Shown piece by piece: positions 36,330 through 48,898 of a DNA stretch of 64,000 bases. Under the pieces are notes generated by a model that saw nothing but the letters and a program-made list of their open reading frames with translations, did not search any database and was not told the DNA's origin. Location of the stretch: positions 18,385,482 through 18,449,481 of the forward strand of contig OX463787.1 of assembly GCA_949825025.1 (NCBI GenBank). The letters run 5' to 3'. The number at the start of each line of letters is the position of its first letter. The first letter of the stretch is position 1. The stretch is from Siphlonurus alternatus (taxonomy: Eukaryota > Arthropoda > Insecta > Ephemeroptera > Siphlonuridae). The translations under genes and the position numbers were made by a program.

Positions 36330-37790
36330 CTATAGCTTACTTAAAAACAATTTTTTTAATTTACATTTCACACTCACTTTACTATTCAAATTCTTTAAAT
36401 TAGCAGGTAGCATATTCCATAACCTTGGCAATATAAAATCAATGGACCTCTCTCCAAATCTATTAGCACTTCGAGGAGTTATTAGCGGGTTATTTAAAGC
36501 TGTCCTGGTATGATGATCATGAACACGAGGTACTCCATGACACTCAACAAAATATCTATCCACCAATAATGAAAATTCAGCAATATTTCTTACCGGTAAT
36601 ACACCCCAATATTTAAATATATTATCATCAAATTTGAATTTCGGACCCTTTTTCATCTTTTTTAAAATTCTTATTTGCATTTTAGACAAGGATGTAAAAG
36701 CACCCGATTGCACAAAACCCCATGAAGTGATACCATATATAATATGGGAGTGAACCAAAGAAAAGTAAATCGATCTTATTGTTTTTTCATCAACATATTC
36801 TTTAATAACTAATAATTGAGATAAAGCTGACCGTAGTTTTTTAATTAAACTGTGAATATGATCATCCCAATTAAAGTTTTGATCCATTATCACTCCCAAA
36901 TATTTATGTGTCTCTACTTGTTCTAGTAATTTACATTCACAGCCAATTTGAAAATTATGTAAACATTGATTATTATGTGCCTTCAATTCCAATATTTCAT
37001 TAGTTCTCAAATATTTATTAAATATATGCATTACCTTGGTTTTATTCAAATTCAAACTTAAGCCTCTATCATGAGTAAATTCTGACAAATAATCAATATT
37101 TTTTTGCATAATTTTTTGAGCTTCTTCAAAGCTTTCATGTGAACAAACAACCAATAGGTCATCAGCAAACATAAAAACTTTACAATTTTGCAGGAGTTCA
37201 AATATTTTATTAACATAAATTAAAAATAGCTTTGGCCCCAAAATACTACCTTGCCCAATTCCAACAGTAATTGTTTTAATCTCACTAGTGACATTATTAA
37301 CCTTAACACATATTTTCCTATCACATATGAGATCACCAAAAAGTTTTAACAGGGGCCCACGTATTCCAATCTCCTCTAAATCAGATAACAAAATGTCATG
37401 ATTGACTGTGTCGAATGCCTTGGAAAAGTCTACAAAGAGACAAATAACATGTTTATTACAGCTAAGTTCTTTATTTATATAATCAGATATTTCACAAATA
37501 AGCTGAGTGGTACTTTTATTTTTCTGATAAGCAAATTGATTTTTATGAATTATACTAAATTTATTAAAATAAACCGTTAAATGAATATCCAAATATTTTT
37601 GTAAAATTTTATCAATTATTGGCAAAATTGCAATTGGACGATAATTAACAAACAAATTATGTTTCCCTGATTTGAAAATGGCTCTAATTATAGCCAATTT
37701 CAAATCAGATGGAAACTCAGACAATTGTTTTACTGACAATTTCGGTAATATGAAACGATTTGGAACACTAACGTTATAAAATAAGACCAT
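36330..37790 (-). CDS. Reverse transcriptase (non-LTR ORF2, C-terminal two-thirds)
   Basis: A 486-residue open frame encoding the RT and C-terminal region of a LINE ORF2 protein, which copies element RNA into DNA at a nicked target. Visible motifs: VNYRPIAILP (residues 48-57), QFAYQKNKSTTQ (85-96), motif A FVDFSKAFD (119-127) with the catalytic Asp 121, motif B GQGSILGP (179-186), motif C FADD (208-211) with both catalytic Asp, NKTKVM (249-254) and HKYLGV (295-300). Typical elements have PQGS in motif B; here Gly replaces Pro, a minor change. The frame is intact with no stops, which suggests a young copy. The Met used as start is probably not a natural start, because the endonuclease half is missing upstream through 5' truncation. 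The style fits the Jockey/CR1-like group; the clade is not certain. Confidence 0.93.
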   Translation of the reverse strand: MVLFYNVSVPNRFILPKLSVKQLSEFPSDLKLAIIRAIFKSGKHNLFVNYRPIAILPIIDKILQKYLDIHLTVYFNKFSIIHKNQFAYQKNKSTTQLICEISDYINKELSCNKHVICLFVDFSKAFDTVNHDILLSDLEEIGIRGPLLKLFGDLICDRKICVKVNNVTSEIKTITVGIGQGSILGPKLFLIYVNKIFELLQNCKVFMFADDLLVVCSHESFEEAQKIMQKNIDYLSEFTHDRGLSLNLNKTKVMHIFNKYLRTNEILELKAHNNQCLHNFQIGCECKLLEQVETHKYLGVIMDQNFNWDDHIHSLIKKLRSALSQLLVIKEYVDEKTIRSIYFSLVHSHIIYGITSWGFVQSGAFTSLSKMQIRILKKMKKGPKFKFDDNIFKYWGVLPVRNIAEFSLLVDRYFVECHGVPRVHDHHTRTALNNPLITPRSANRFGERSIDFILPRLWNMLPANLKNLNSKVSVKCKLKKLFLSKL

Positions 37791-37795
37791 TCATC

Positions 37796-38266
37796 TTAAT
37801 TATATTTAATACCTCTTATATTATATTAAATATTTGAACTATATAGTTAATTAAAATATTAAGAGTTATACATAATAATTTTAATTATTTTGTTTGCAAA
37901 AAAACACTGATCTTCAATAATTGAGTCTTTTTAATTATCAGGCACTTCCTTCTAATTGCTTTTCGTATTTTGTATCATTAACAAACTCTCTAAAATTTAG
38001 TAATACCTAATAAAAATTACGTTAAAAGTTAAAATTACCAAACTAATTGCCTCAGTGTTATGAATTCCGTAAAATATTTTAATATAATTGTGTTGTTATA
38101 TGTTTACTGTTACAACATAAACAAATGATTACTATAATGAGCAACTCATTGACTGAAATATTGAATTTTTTTTATAATCGTCTGCACCTCTGCCACGTCT
38201 TTAAAATATAAATAATATATTTTTTGAAAAACAATTACCAAATTTAATAATTTAATTTAATAACTA
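37796..38266. other. AT-rich DNA, no gene
   Basis: Nothing recognised between the retrotransposon and the MITE. Confidence 0.5.
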
Positions 38267-38600
38267 TTGGACAACATACATGAAAAACTTTTATTGCAGA
38301 AAAGAATAGTTGGTACCAAATTATGCGTCACTGAATTTTTTTCAGATTTTTTTGAGACCTGAAACTATTTTTAAATGTTTATTGAAATTCCTGTGATTTC
38401 AGCTGGCACCTCTGAATTCTTAAATAATAAAAAGGAGAGGGACTGAACGCCTATTGACGCCTCCAGAAGGCGTGGCTGCACTTTCAATAATTATTTAAAA
38501 ATAGTTCTGGGTCTCAAAAAATCTGAACAAATTCAGAGTGGCATAATTTGGTACCCTCTATTCATTTTTGCAATAAAAAATTTCATACAGGTTATTCAAT
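38267..38600. mobile_element. MITE, family M1 copy C
   Basis: A 334-base copy with left end TTGGACAACATACATG and a more diverged right end (ACAGGTTATTCAAT). The internal inverted arms and the centre CGCCTATTGACGCCTCCAG match copies A and B. Confidence 0.85.
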
Positions 38601-41600
38601 GTTGATTATTTTGTTATGTTTAAAAGTATAATTTCTTCCAAAATGTTCTTATTCTTTTTTTATTTACGTCCAAACTGATAAACAATGTAATACTAGACTA
38701 TATATATTTATATAATTTAAAATATTTCAATAAAATAAGACTTTCGTTCTCATATATAACGTTGTTTTATTAAAAAAAGAAATAATTTGATAATGAAACG
38801 TTTTCGTAAAAAAGTCCCATAATTTTCTACAGTAATTTCATGTCTTTCCCCATTAAATATTACAAAATTACAGTTCAAATTAACCAATTAAAATAAAATG
38901 GTTATAATTTACGTTTATTATTACATTTTCTTACAAAGACTTCTTAATTTCTTTACGATTTATTTAAGTGCGAATACATTATTAATTATTTATAGAAAGT
39001 GTGAGATGTCGAATTTGTTCCAATGACAACATTAATTAGTGCTTCATTCAAGTACCTTAATAGTTTCTCCAAACAATGTTATGGCCTTATTAATATTACA
39101 AGCTTCATTTAATAATTTCTTATTTACTTCCACGTTGTTCTGTCCAATATTTTTTATTATTGTTTTTCTGAAAAAAAAATATTCCTTTTAATATTTGTTT
39201 TGTCATTTTTATTAGGTAGAATTCTAAAAATGTTTCTGAAATTTACGATTATCAATACAGTCATTATGTGAAATGCATTTTTAACAAAAGTAATTTAACA
39301 AGATTTAATTTATACATAGTCAGCATTCGCAAGTGTATATTTGTATTAAAAAGTGTTAGTTAATAAGTATACGGTATGCAAATTTCTGATTGGTCAAATT
39401 AAATTATTTAAATTTGCAGAATGGTCTACATCTCTAATGTTAATATTCAATACGCTCCACGATTTCTCTTCGAATATCAGTTAACATCTGTTCAATATAC
39501 TTTCGTCATCACCAGAAATACTATATAATTATAATGTCTTATAATTGACAATAATTTCAATAATTTTTTTTCTTTGTTGTTGGTTGTGCCAGTGCTATTA
39601 AAAATACGTTTAATATCTTCGTAATATATATATTTACAAGTCCTATATTTTCATAAAATAAATATACATAGTAGCAGAAGCATCTAAGTCAACCGATCTG
39701 AATAATATTAAAAAACAAAATGTACAATTTCTCCATGAACATTTTGTACTTAGAATTTGTGTCTTCTCTCATCAACGGACATTAAAAGTGTAATTGGTTC
39801 TTCTTTCGAAGTTACGTATGCCATTGAAAAAAAGGCAGTTTCATTGAAATGTTTACTTTCTTTATCGACGTCTCAAATTATTTTATACATTTTTATATTA
39901 AATATATATCCTTTGTATAATATATACAACGAATTGATTATATTATATTACATCATCTATATAATTATGTAAAGATTCATTAATTATAAATGATGTTATA
40001 TTACAAAAATTGGATAATTTAGAAGCATATTGAATATTATTTTAAGTCTTGAGAATTTCTCTTTTTTTTTTTTTTTTTTAAATGTCATCTTCAAAAAGCA
40101 ACATTTAATCGCATCAATATCGCCATTAGGTTATGAATTACAGATTAACATTTTTTTCATGAAATTTTTTTGTTCTATTACTTTTAATTTTTATCGCCGA
40201 CTTTTTACTTCGTTAACTATTAAAAATTTTATAAATATAATATATAAAAATTGATTTCTTTGACTAAAAACTTTCTTATTAAAATAAAGAAATTAAATTA
40301 ACAATAGTGTATAATAAGCACAAAAACATTGATTAAATCTTAAAAGGCATCATAATTTTCTAAAAACGATTCCAATGTTTTTTTTATCACTACAGTGATT
40401 GGTATTTGTCCATCATAAGGTAGTGAGATTATATCTGTAAAAATAACGTCTATTGATTATAGTTTTAAATATTCCATTTCAATTTGAAATAAAAATACAT
40501 AGAGATAAAACTATAGTTATGATACGGGACGGTAATCTGTAAAATATGATTGACCTCATGGTCAGTTAAAAGTATATTATTGTAAACAATAAGTAATATA
40601 AATATTATATATTTTGTATTATTAAATTTTACAAATGGTCCTATTAATTATGTTTAGAAATTTAAACAAATTTAGATTGTGACTCATTTCCTCTCTCAAC
40701 GCATTATTCTAAGATTGAAAACGTGATTTTAAACTAATTACTAATTGATATTACTGACTTGATCAATGTTTGTCTCTGTACAAGCCAAACGATTTAAAAT
40801 AAAATAAATAAAAAAAATACGTTGAAATGTAAATCAAATAATGAGTTTTCGCTATAGACTATAATATAAAGAACCAAAAGAAGGCTCTGTGCCCAGAAAT
40901 CAAAATTACAGTCAATTTTAAGATTTTTACCAATGAATATGTCATAATAGGTATATACGATTATTGTACGTCTATAATAATGTTATAGATAATAATTTTT
41001 TTTCTGATTACCTATGGAAACTCAATTACAATTTGGTTGAATGGACAGTCGTCGCCTTGGAAAATTTCCCTCTTGCAACCTTATTAATCATCATACCCTG
41101 TTTTTTTCTTACGGAGCATGATAAAATAAAAAAAAATAAGTTAAATCTGCGAAAATAAACTACATAATATTGTATACTTCGTGTACAATGCTGTCCTGAA
41201 ATGTGCTCCGAAATATTACGAAATCTCCTCTGTTTTCACCATTAACTGTTTTACTTTATATTTTAATTTGCAAAGGTAATACTGATAAAATTTGAAATAA
41301 AATTTAAAATTTGTAATGAGTCTCCTTAAAATTTCTACCTGAAAATTTTCAAATTTGAAATTTGTATTCTCATAAAAAAATATATATCATCCACGAAACG
41401 TGATTTTTTCCTGCCGAATGATATACAAATAGTTATTTAATTAATCAATTAAAATAATATATAGACGATAAAATGATATTAAATTATATCGAAATTGCTA
41501 ATAAAAAATCATACTGCTATCATTCCCCCCTTCCCTCCTCTCTCTCTTTTTCCCCTGTTATTGTTGAGGTGGACACATTTATATGTTAATTAGTTAATTT

Positions 41601-41924
41601 AGTTCTGAGTTAAATAATTCGACATTTAATTCCTCAGCTACATACGATTACTGGTCCTCTACAAATATTTTAATTAAGAGACTTGTCTCTGTCTCTGAAT
41701 CTCCAAAATATTGTAAATTTACCAATCAATAAACACAACGAGGAATCGTTAATCTACAATCGATTCATAGACTTCCTATATCGAGAGATAAATTATAGAG
41801 CTTGTAGATTGAGTAATTTAAACACCACTTGTAAAGTAACTTCTCTGTTATCAAGAATTATCGAATCTGCATGTACATAACAACGTACTTCTAAACTTTA
41901 TCGAGTATTAATATATAAAAGTAA
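38601..41924. other. AT-rich DNA, no gene
   Basis: About 3.3 kb without a recognisable gene. Several open frames of 60 to 75 codons occur (39757, 40030, 40964, 41683). They are AT-rich, without domains, and as expected by chance at this composition. Confidence 0.45.
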
Positions 41925-42103
41925 TGGGGGACATTCACAAAGCACTTTAACCCAAACTTTAGCCCCAAATTTTATCCCTGGTGCTAAACATCGTGCTAAA
42001 CTAGGAGCTAGACATGGTTAGCCCCTGGTTTAGCACCATGTTTAGTACCAGGGATAAAATTTGGGGCTAAAGTTGGGGTTAAAGTACTTTGTGAATGCCC
42101 CCA
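41925..42103. mobile_element. Short GC-richer hairpin MITE
   Basis: A 179-base palindrome with ends TGGGGGACATTCACAAAGCA and TACTTTGTGAATGCCCCCA. The arms pair through TTTAGCCCCAAATTTTATCC and GGTGCTAAACAT with a short centre. No coding capacity. GGG-starting ends occur in PIF/Harbinger and other MITEs, but the flanking trinucleotides do not match cleanly, so I leave the superfamily open. Confidence 0.85.
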
Positions 42104-42431
42104 AATGTTTTCAAAATGAAGCTTAGAAATTACTTTTGGCCTACGAACAGTTATTGTATTCTTGAAAGACGTCATTGTTTCTCTATAAATTTGTTTAGCG
42201 TTTTTTTTTTTTTTAATGTTTTAAAATTCGGCTAATACATTAATTTGAAAAGGTATTAATACCTAATTTTCCAGGAAATATCCATCCATTTTATAAAGAC
42301 GCAATTAGTACTTTAAGTAAGCGTTTCGTCGATATCCTCCATTTCAATTTTCAACCTAATTATTTTCCTAAATTTAAGAAAATCTAGGCCACATCAACTT
42401 TAATATTTACTAGATATTCTCAATAAGAGTC
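42104..42431. other. AT-rich DNA, no gene
   Basis: Nothing recognised. Confidence 0.5.
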
Positions 42432-42625
42432 AATGGGTTATCAACCTTAATTTTTTTTGCAGAAATGAATAGAAAGTGCAAAGTTATGCTACCCGTTTTT
42501 TTTTCAGATTTTTTAGAGCCCGGGAACTATTTTTAAAAAATTATTGAAAGTTCTTTTTGTGACGATACTAGGTGCCGCTCCTTAAGAAAAAGATTGGACT
42601 TGACGCCGCGTAACGTCACAGAACG
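42432..42625. mobile_element. MITE, family M1 copy E (truncated)
   Basis: The left arm is present (TTTGCAGAAATGAATAGAAA, GTTATGCTACCC, AGAGCCCGGGAACTATTTTT) and the centre as well (GTGCCGCTCCTTAAGAAAAA). The right arm is lost after AACGTCACAGAACG. It is closest to copy D at 52312. Confidence 0.75.
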
Positions 42626-43123
42626 TGCTTAGAAACAATAGAAACCTGGATAACTGCTTCGTGAATCACGCCTATAATATTTCCAAATAAGTGCATATAG
42701 ACACGTTGTTCCCTGTATATTATTTTCTTATCTAAATGAAAAATAAAATTTTAATACATACGCTAACTTTGTCATTGTCAAGTTTTGTATTATACGATAT
42801 CTGAAAGTCATTTTTTTGCAGAACAGAAAAGTTTTTTTCACCTTTTTTTCACATTTCCAGGTAATTTTAAATAAGTATCTCCAAATATAAATGTTGATAT
42901 TTTAAAATTTGGTCGTGCGCTAAAATTTCATTGTCGAGAGACAAGTTTCAAAGGGAGCAAACCTATTTAAATCCGTACGAATATTGGACGTCTCAATTTA
43001 ATTATATACACGCTTAGGCATTAATTGTCTTGTTTTATTGTCAAAGTTAAACTTTATTTTATACAACTCACATAATTAAATATTAGTTTTTACCGATGAT
43101 GATAATGATAATAATAATAATAA
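42626..43123. other. AT-rich DNA, no gene
   Basis: Nothing recognised. Confidence 0.5.
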
Positions 43124-43316
43124 AGTGGGTCGCACACAGACTTTTATTTCTACGATCGTAAGCTTACGATCATAGGTTTATCATTTACAACCGGATCTAA
43201 ATTTCTTATCATACGACAGCATACGATACGAAGCTGTGTGCGCGCGCACAGCCGATCACAAAGGTTCCTCTTTTTTTTTATCATACGCTGCGAAATCATG
43301 CGATTCTCTCTGCGAC
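43124..43316. mobile_element. MITE, family M2 copy 1
   Basis: It contains TTTCTACGATCGTAAGCTTA, TATCATACGACAGCATACGA and TACGAAGCTGTGTGCGC, and ends GAAATCATGCGATTCTCTCT. The left end (GTGGGTCGCACACAGAC) is more diverged. The better-preserved sister is at 56648-56863. Confidence 0.75.
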
Positions 43317-44315
43317 AAGACTAATTGTAACTTACTAAATCATTGATTTGATATTGGTTTGATCTACATAAAAAATGTAATTATTGATTTTAAAAACCAA
43401 AAAGTTTTATTATGGATACAGATTTTATATCTACATATTATATGTTTCATTAATATTTTCCTCTAATACTGTTAACTAATAAATTTTTATAAAGTTGGCG
43501 TTTCAAATAAATATTAAGCTTCAATATTAAATGAATGTTTTCAATTCATAAAGTTATTCATCAAAAATTAAATCTATTGAAACATTATTATTAATGAACC
43601 TTATTAATGTAACGAAGCAGTCAACAATGAATTTGTAGTCTGGCGTTTGAATTGTCCAGTAAGACATTTTCTATGAACGTACTTACGTCTTTATATTATA
43701 CTACCCAATTGTTTTGTAATTGACATTTGTAGATGAATCCTCTACATGAGGGCATTTGGTCAACTATTAAAAGACTTCAATTTACAATATTTATTTATAT
43801 ATTAAATTTATTCCTGTCAATATTTGCAATACAATTTAAGACAAATATAATCTAGAAGTATCTATTCAACAGTCTCTTCTTTCACTAAAAAAAAATATAT
43901 ATATATATATGAAATAAAATTTTATAATTTAAGCACATTGCAATCACTATACTCGTGGTTTTAAAATCACTATATACGTTTTCCATGGCAATATTGGCTA
44001 TATTACGTCTATTATTTAGCATATAAAAAAAAATCAAAGCTTTTGTGATAATTATTTGATTATAGCTTCAATTTTTGGGACCTGGATTCAGAACCAAATT
44101 TCATGGGTGGGGGGTCTCCATAAAACCAATGTTAAATAAAATTAGATTGGGAAAATGTGTATATTACCTATATTTAATTGTATCTATCCCCCTGGATTTT
44201 CGCTTGTGAGTTTATCAAAATTAAAAAGCTTTGTTTAAATCATGTCGTGTTAATTCAGTTTATAAAAAAACTAATAAATTTTATATATTTTAATGATCTG
44301 TGAAAATAGCTTGTT
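43317..44315. other. AT-rich DNA, no gene
   Basis: Nothing recognised apart from a short (TA)n run near 43897. Confidence 0.45.
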
Positions 44316-44447
44316 AATATTAAATATTAAATATTAATATTTAATATTAATATTTAATATTAATATTAAATATTAATATTAAATATTAATATTTATTATT
44401 AATATTTAATATTTATATTAAATATTAATATTAAATATTAATATTAA
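44316..44447. repeat. Self-complementary AT minisatellite
   Basis: Repeats of TTAATATTAAATAT and its near-identical complement for about 130 bases, so both strands can form hairpins throughout. Confidence 0.9.
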
Positions 44448-44989
44448 AACGCGTAGTATTAAATCGGAAACATTTCACTCAAACTTCAGTTAAAATATTA
44501 AGTATAATTACTTTTGCAGTAAAGAGTTTTGATTTGACGTAGCAATACAAATCACATCTTGAAAAACAACTCAGCCTCTTATATAATTATCGTCTTCTAT
44601 AAATATCTATAAAAAAGTAAATTAATAATTTTTAATTCATAGAAATATATATAAATATAAATTATTAGAAAGACACATCAATATTATAAAATTTGCGTTG
44701 TAAACAACTGTTTTTGGTATGACAGATGAAAGTATAACAATGATAAATAATCATCAAATGGTTTATCATCATTTTATTTAACCATACCTAATTAACTAAC
44801 CAGGTAATTAATGATCTTGATTGAATCTTCGTGCTTGTGAAAATTCTCCCAATGAATTAACATTTTTAACGTTTTATGGCTTAAAATTATTGATAATTGC
44901 ATGTCAATTTAAAAAAAAAAAACTCCAAATTTGGTCATGTGATTTGCTCATAGGATGGTCTTAGATTTGAAGATAGGTTAATTTGTTTA

Positions 44990-46900
44990 CTAATTATTAA
45001 TTAAATGTATTGTTATTTAATCCCTCACTTAACAGTGATATCAGTGATCACTTACTCTGCACTATACATTACAATAACGTTTATATTTACGTCTCTTTAT
45101 TTTAATTTTAAAATTTTTTACGTGAAAGAATCCCCTGCGTTGATTAAAAAAATGCCTTGCTAATTGAATGTTGTTCATATTAAAGATTCTTTAGCTTACA
45201 CTGAAAATTATTTAAGTACTTAATTAACAGCGAAATCACAATAAATGAAGGTGTCGTTTCAACATTGTACAATAACTCTATTTTTAATTTACGTCTTTTC
45301 ATTTTAATTAATCTTAAAAATTATATAATTTCACGTAATAATAGATTTAAATGCAAAATAATTTCACACATCAAATATAATATTATATCTGTGTAAGTAA
45401 CAGAAGGAAAATTTTATAATCAATTATTAAGATTGTGTGTTTACGTACATGTCTTTAATAAATAAATTTTGTTGTGTAGAAGAATTGAATCCCAGAGAAT
45501 AGTTGTTTGTTCCTATTATATGATAAAAACCTTTTCTTACAGTAATTTTTAATAATTGGGTAACTTAACACTTGTGAATGGGGTCCTCCTTATTTAGTCA
45601 CACAATTAGCATAATGTTATTAAAATTATTATGTAAAAAATGTATATGTATATCATTTTTCTGCTAAATTAATATAAATTATATTATAACGATATTATTA
45701 ACAAATTCGACATTATATTGTTAATGACTTCAATTAATTAAGCAAAACGCTTAACAGTACATAAAGTGAAAGCTTAATATTTCACTGGGTTGATGTATTT
45801 TTTTACGTACGTTTAATTTCACGTCTTTTTACTTTCATATTAGAAATGTTAAATAATAACAGTAACTTTATAAACAATACTGCATGTATTGATCTGTCGT
45901 TCATAGTTTTTACGAATTTATAATTATTTACTTAATTATGACTTTTTTATATGATGAAAATTTTGAGTAACAGAGTTTAAAATATATTACACAACTTCAG
46001 TACGCGAAAAAAATTTTGTACGATAAATATTCTAACCTGTATTAAATTTGTCAAGTATTTCGAGATCCTTCGATTCATTACGATTTCTTAATACCATGAA
46101 TTTTTACAGATCGTTAAATATTTGATACCTTCGTCAACAACAGTTTTAAAAAATATACCACATTATAATAAATTATTTCAGCAAGAAACTATTCATTATT
46201 GTTTTATACAATCGATGAAACTGACAAAGATTTTAACTTAAACAATACATTGTTCAAGGATTAAAAAAAATAATAATAATAATTTTTTTTATACTTTTAA
46301 TGAACGTTTAATTTTACGTTTTGTCACTGTAATGTTAATTATTTAATAACGTTTTATAAACAATTAATATTTACAGCAGGACCAACTATACGGTCTTAAT
46401 AATTATTTCTTATTTTATGTCATTTTTTCTATGATAATCAAGTCCATTAAACGTTATTAAACTTGAATATAAGTCTCATCGCATCACAACTTACGTTACA
46501 GGTTTTTTCTTATTAGATTATTTGTTTATTTTATAAGATAACGTACTTTTTATTGTTAAACGATAATCTATTATCAGCGGACTTATATATTTAAATGAAA
46601 GAACATGATTAAAGCCTAATGCAGTTGTAAAGATCTGGTACACTGACAGAAAATTATGCAAATTGTCAAATTTTCTTCTGCACTTGTTCATTTAAAGTTA
46701 CAAGATTCGTACATTTTCTTTTAAAAATTAAAAAAAAATTGTTGACTTCTTGATTCAAATTTTAGTTCCATAAAGTAATGTATAAAATTTTTGCAAAATT
46801 TAATATTTAAAAAAGCATTTTGATAAGCTTTACTTCTATAGTTAACTTCTATTAATATTTATTATAATCATCTAGAACGATTTAATTTCAATATTTTCTT
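44990..46900. repeat. Degenerate long-period tandem repeat field
   Basis: A landmark like TTTAATTTTACGTCTTTTCA recurs near 45078, 45286, 45809 and 46307, with looser versions near 47318. Before it lies a variant of CTTAACAG and after it a variant of TTTTAATT followed by TTACGT or AATAACG. Spacings are about 208, 523 and 498 bases, so a unit of roughly 500 bases with one shortened interval is possible. No coding frame. Confidence 0.5.
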
Positions 46901-47372
46901 ATTAATAAAAAAATTACGTTAATTTTATTTCTGAAAAAACAACTACGTGTACATTTTAATCTTAAATTTTAATTAGAATGCCACAGCCATTTTTCAAGAG
47001 ATTATTGGAATAAATCTAATTCTAGGTTTTATAACAAAAGAGAAAATAAACATAATTTTCTCGCAGCCTGAAAGGAAAGCTTATAATTTTATAATAGGTC
47101 TGTTCATAAATACACCATCAGAAAGAATCAATTTTTATTGATGAACCTTATGTTCCATATTATACATAAGGTTTATCAAAGAAAATCGATTTTTTCTGAT
47201 TGTGTATTTACGAACAGAGCTAATGTTCTAATATATTTTACAATAAATAAGAAACCATGCAAATCTCTAGTAATTGTTACCGTTGTTGTTGAGTTAGAGT
47301 CTTTTGTTAGAGTCTTACTTACGTCTTTTCAAATTAAAATGAAAAAATTATATTTTTTTTATCATTATTACG
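46901..47372. other. AT-rich DNA, no gene
   Basis: An inverted pair AGAAAGAATCAATTTTTATT and AAAATCGATTTTTTCT lies at 47120-47200, forming a moderate hairpin. A 94-codon frame at 47138-47422 overlaps it and runs into the next MITE, so it is not a gene. Confidence 0.4.
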
Positions 47373-47502
47373 GGTGGAATTCAGGGAGGACTTGTCCATC
47401 TTATACTTGTCCGCGCGGATAAGTATTTAGGTTAGCCAGATTAGAACGCGGACAAGTTATCCGCTAGCTAAAGTCGCGGATAAGTCCTCCCTGAATTCCA
47501 CC
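47373..47502. mobile_element. Short hairpin MITE
   Basis: A 130-base element with ends GGTGGAATTCAGGGAGGACT and the inverse AGTCCTCCCTGAATTCCACC. Inside are repeated ACTTGTCCGCG-like and GCGGATAAGT-like phrases. No coding capacity. Confidence 0.88.
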
Positions 47503-48803
47503 TTACAAATCTCCAATTATGATTAAGAAAAAAATTCATGGGGCTTCATTCAAGTTAGTCAAATTAATATATTACATCCTCGCCTTCTTCGGAAATCATA
47601 TCTTTGATTATTTTGAATACTACACGTATAATTTGATGTTCTCTAATATCCTCTGTATAAAAACATATAAAATGATGTTTGCATCAATCCTTATGAACCG
47701 TTTACATTGTTTATGTTCATATTTTTTGAATAAATATTAATAATAAGATTTTTCTTTGAAAATTTACATGTTTATTTTTCCAATTCTCGTGAATATTTAA
47801 ATTAATAAAATTGAAAAGAGATATTTTAAGTAGGAGTTTGATAAATGTTTCAATATGATCTTTTTTTTCAATTAATTTCTTTAATTATAAGCAATGCAAT
47901 TTTCTAAATATGATTTACAACAAAAAATGTATTTTAATATTAAAATTATAATCATGTATTTAATAATTAACAAAACAATTATGGGCACTACGAACGTTAT
48001 CTTTCTTTATCAAATTTACCTCGCAGGAGGTTTGAAGAAGTTTGAGAATTGACTGAAATAATTTAGTTACTATATTCTCACCTCTGTTAAAAATGTATAA
48101 ATTTTATCTTTTAAAAAATTAATTTATAAGCTCACAACATGGTTAACATTTTTTTGCACCTGAAAAATAATTAAACTTTGCTAAAGCAAAATGCACTTTT
48201 CATGCAGTCAGCTTTCATTATATAGTTCAGATTCTTTAATATCCTCTTTATATTACACATAAATAAATCTTTTACGTGTGCCAACCATTTCAAATTTTAT
48301 ATTTTTAATAATATTTCTTACTCCCTACTTAATTCCTTTTCAAATTTCGTAATTCAAAATACTATATACATTATTTTTATGTAAAAAAATGCGACGAACG
48401 TAATTCTGCGATTGAATAACTAATACAATATTGCATTAAAACTTCGAGATTTCTTCTTCATTTTAGTTTTAAGTGATACTTACTCCATTATATCAGTGGA
48501 CGTATTATATATATAATTGGATGGAAAAAATGTTTAGAGCATAATTCGGTATTCAGTAGTTCAGTTAGCTGAAGTTGACAGATAATATTGCAAATCGTGC
48601 AATATTACGTACATACGATAAATATTTTGGGTATTAATAAATTATTTTCAATCCTTGTTCTGTGTAAAGTAATATTTAAGAATTAGATTTTAATTATAAA
48701 TAAAAGCCGGTATTTCCCAATTTTAAAGTGCATATATACGGATATTTCCTTTTTATAAATTATTTTTAAAATAATGTACATACGATAATTATACTATACA
48801 ATT
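47503..48803. other. AT-rich DNA, no gene
   Basis: Nothing recognised. Confidence 0.45.
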
Positions 48804-48898
48804 TTTTTATTGTTTATTTATAATACAATAGCTTCCAGCCAGGATAAATCCCATTGGCCGGTTAGCAATACATCATAATATAGTTGTACATTATATAT

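Larger units (their letters stand above)
35319..37795 (-). mobile_element. Non-LTR retrotransposon, 5'-truncated copy (family L1a)
   Basis: A minus-strand element: a poly(A) tail of about 24 (T run at 35319-35342 on the plus strand), a 3' untranslated region of about 985 bases, and an uninterrupted RT ORF. The 5' end stops within the start of the RT domain, so ORF1 and endonuclease are missing, as usual for target-primed reverse transcription that ended early. The terminal 93 bases before the tail match the element at 48804-51025. A roughly 20-base direct repeat (CTGAAACAAAAGAA) occurs about three times at 36119-36175 in the 3' region. Target duplication not identified. Confidence 0.88.

Noticed and set aside
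37398..37580. 60-codon plus-strand frame opposite the RT ORF
   Set aside because: It is a shadow of the intact minus-strand reverse transcriptase frame.
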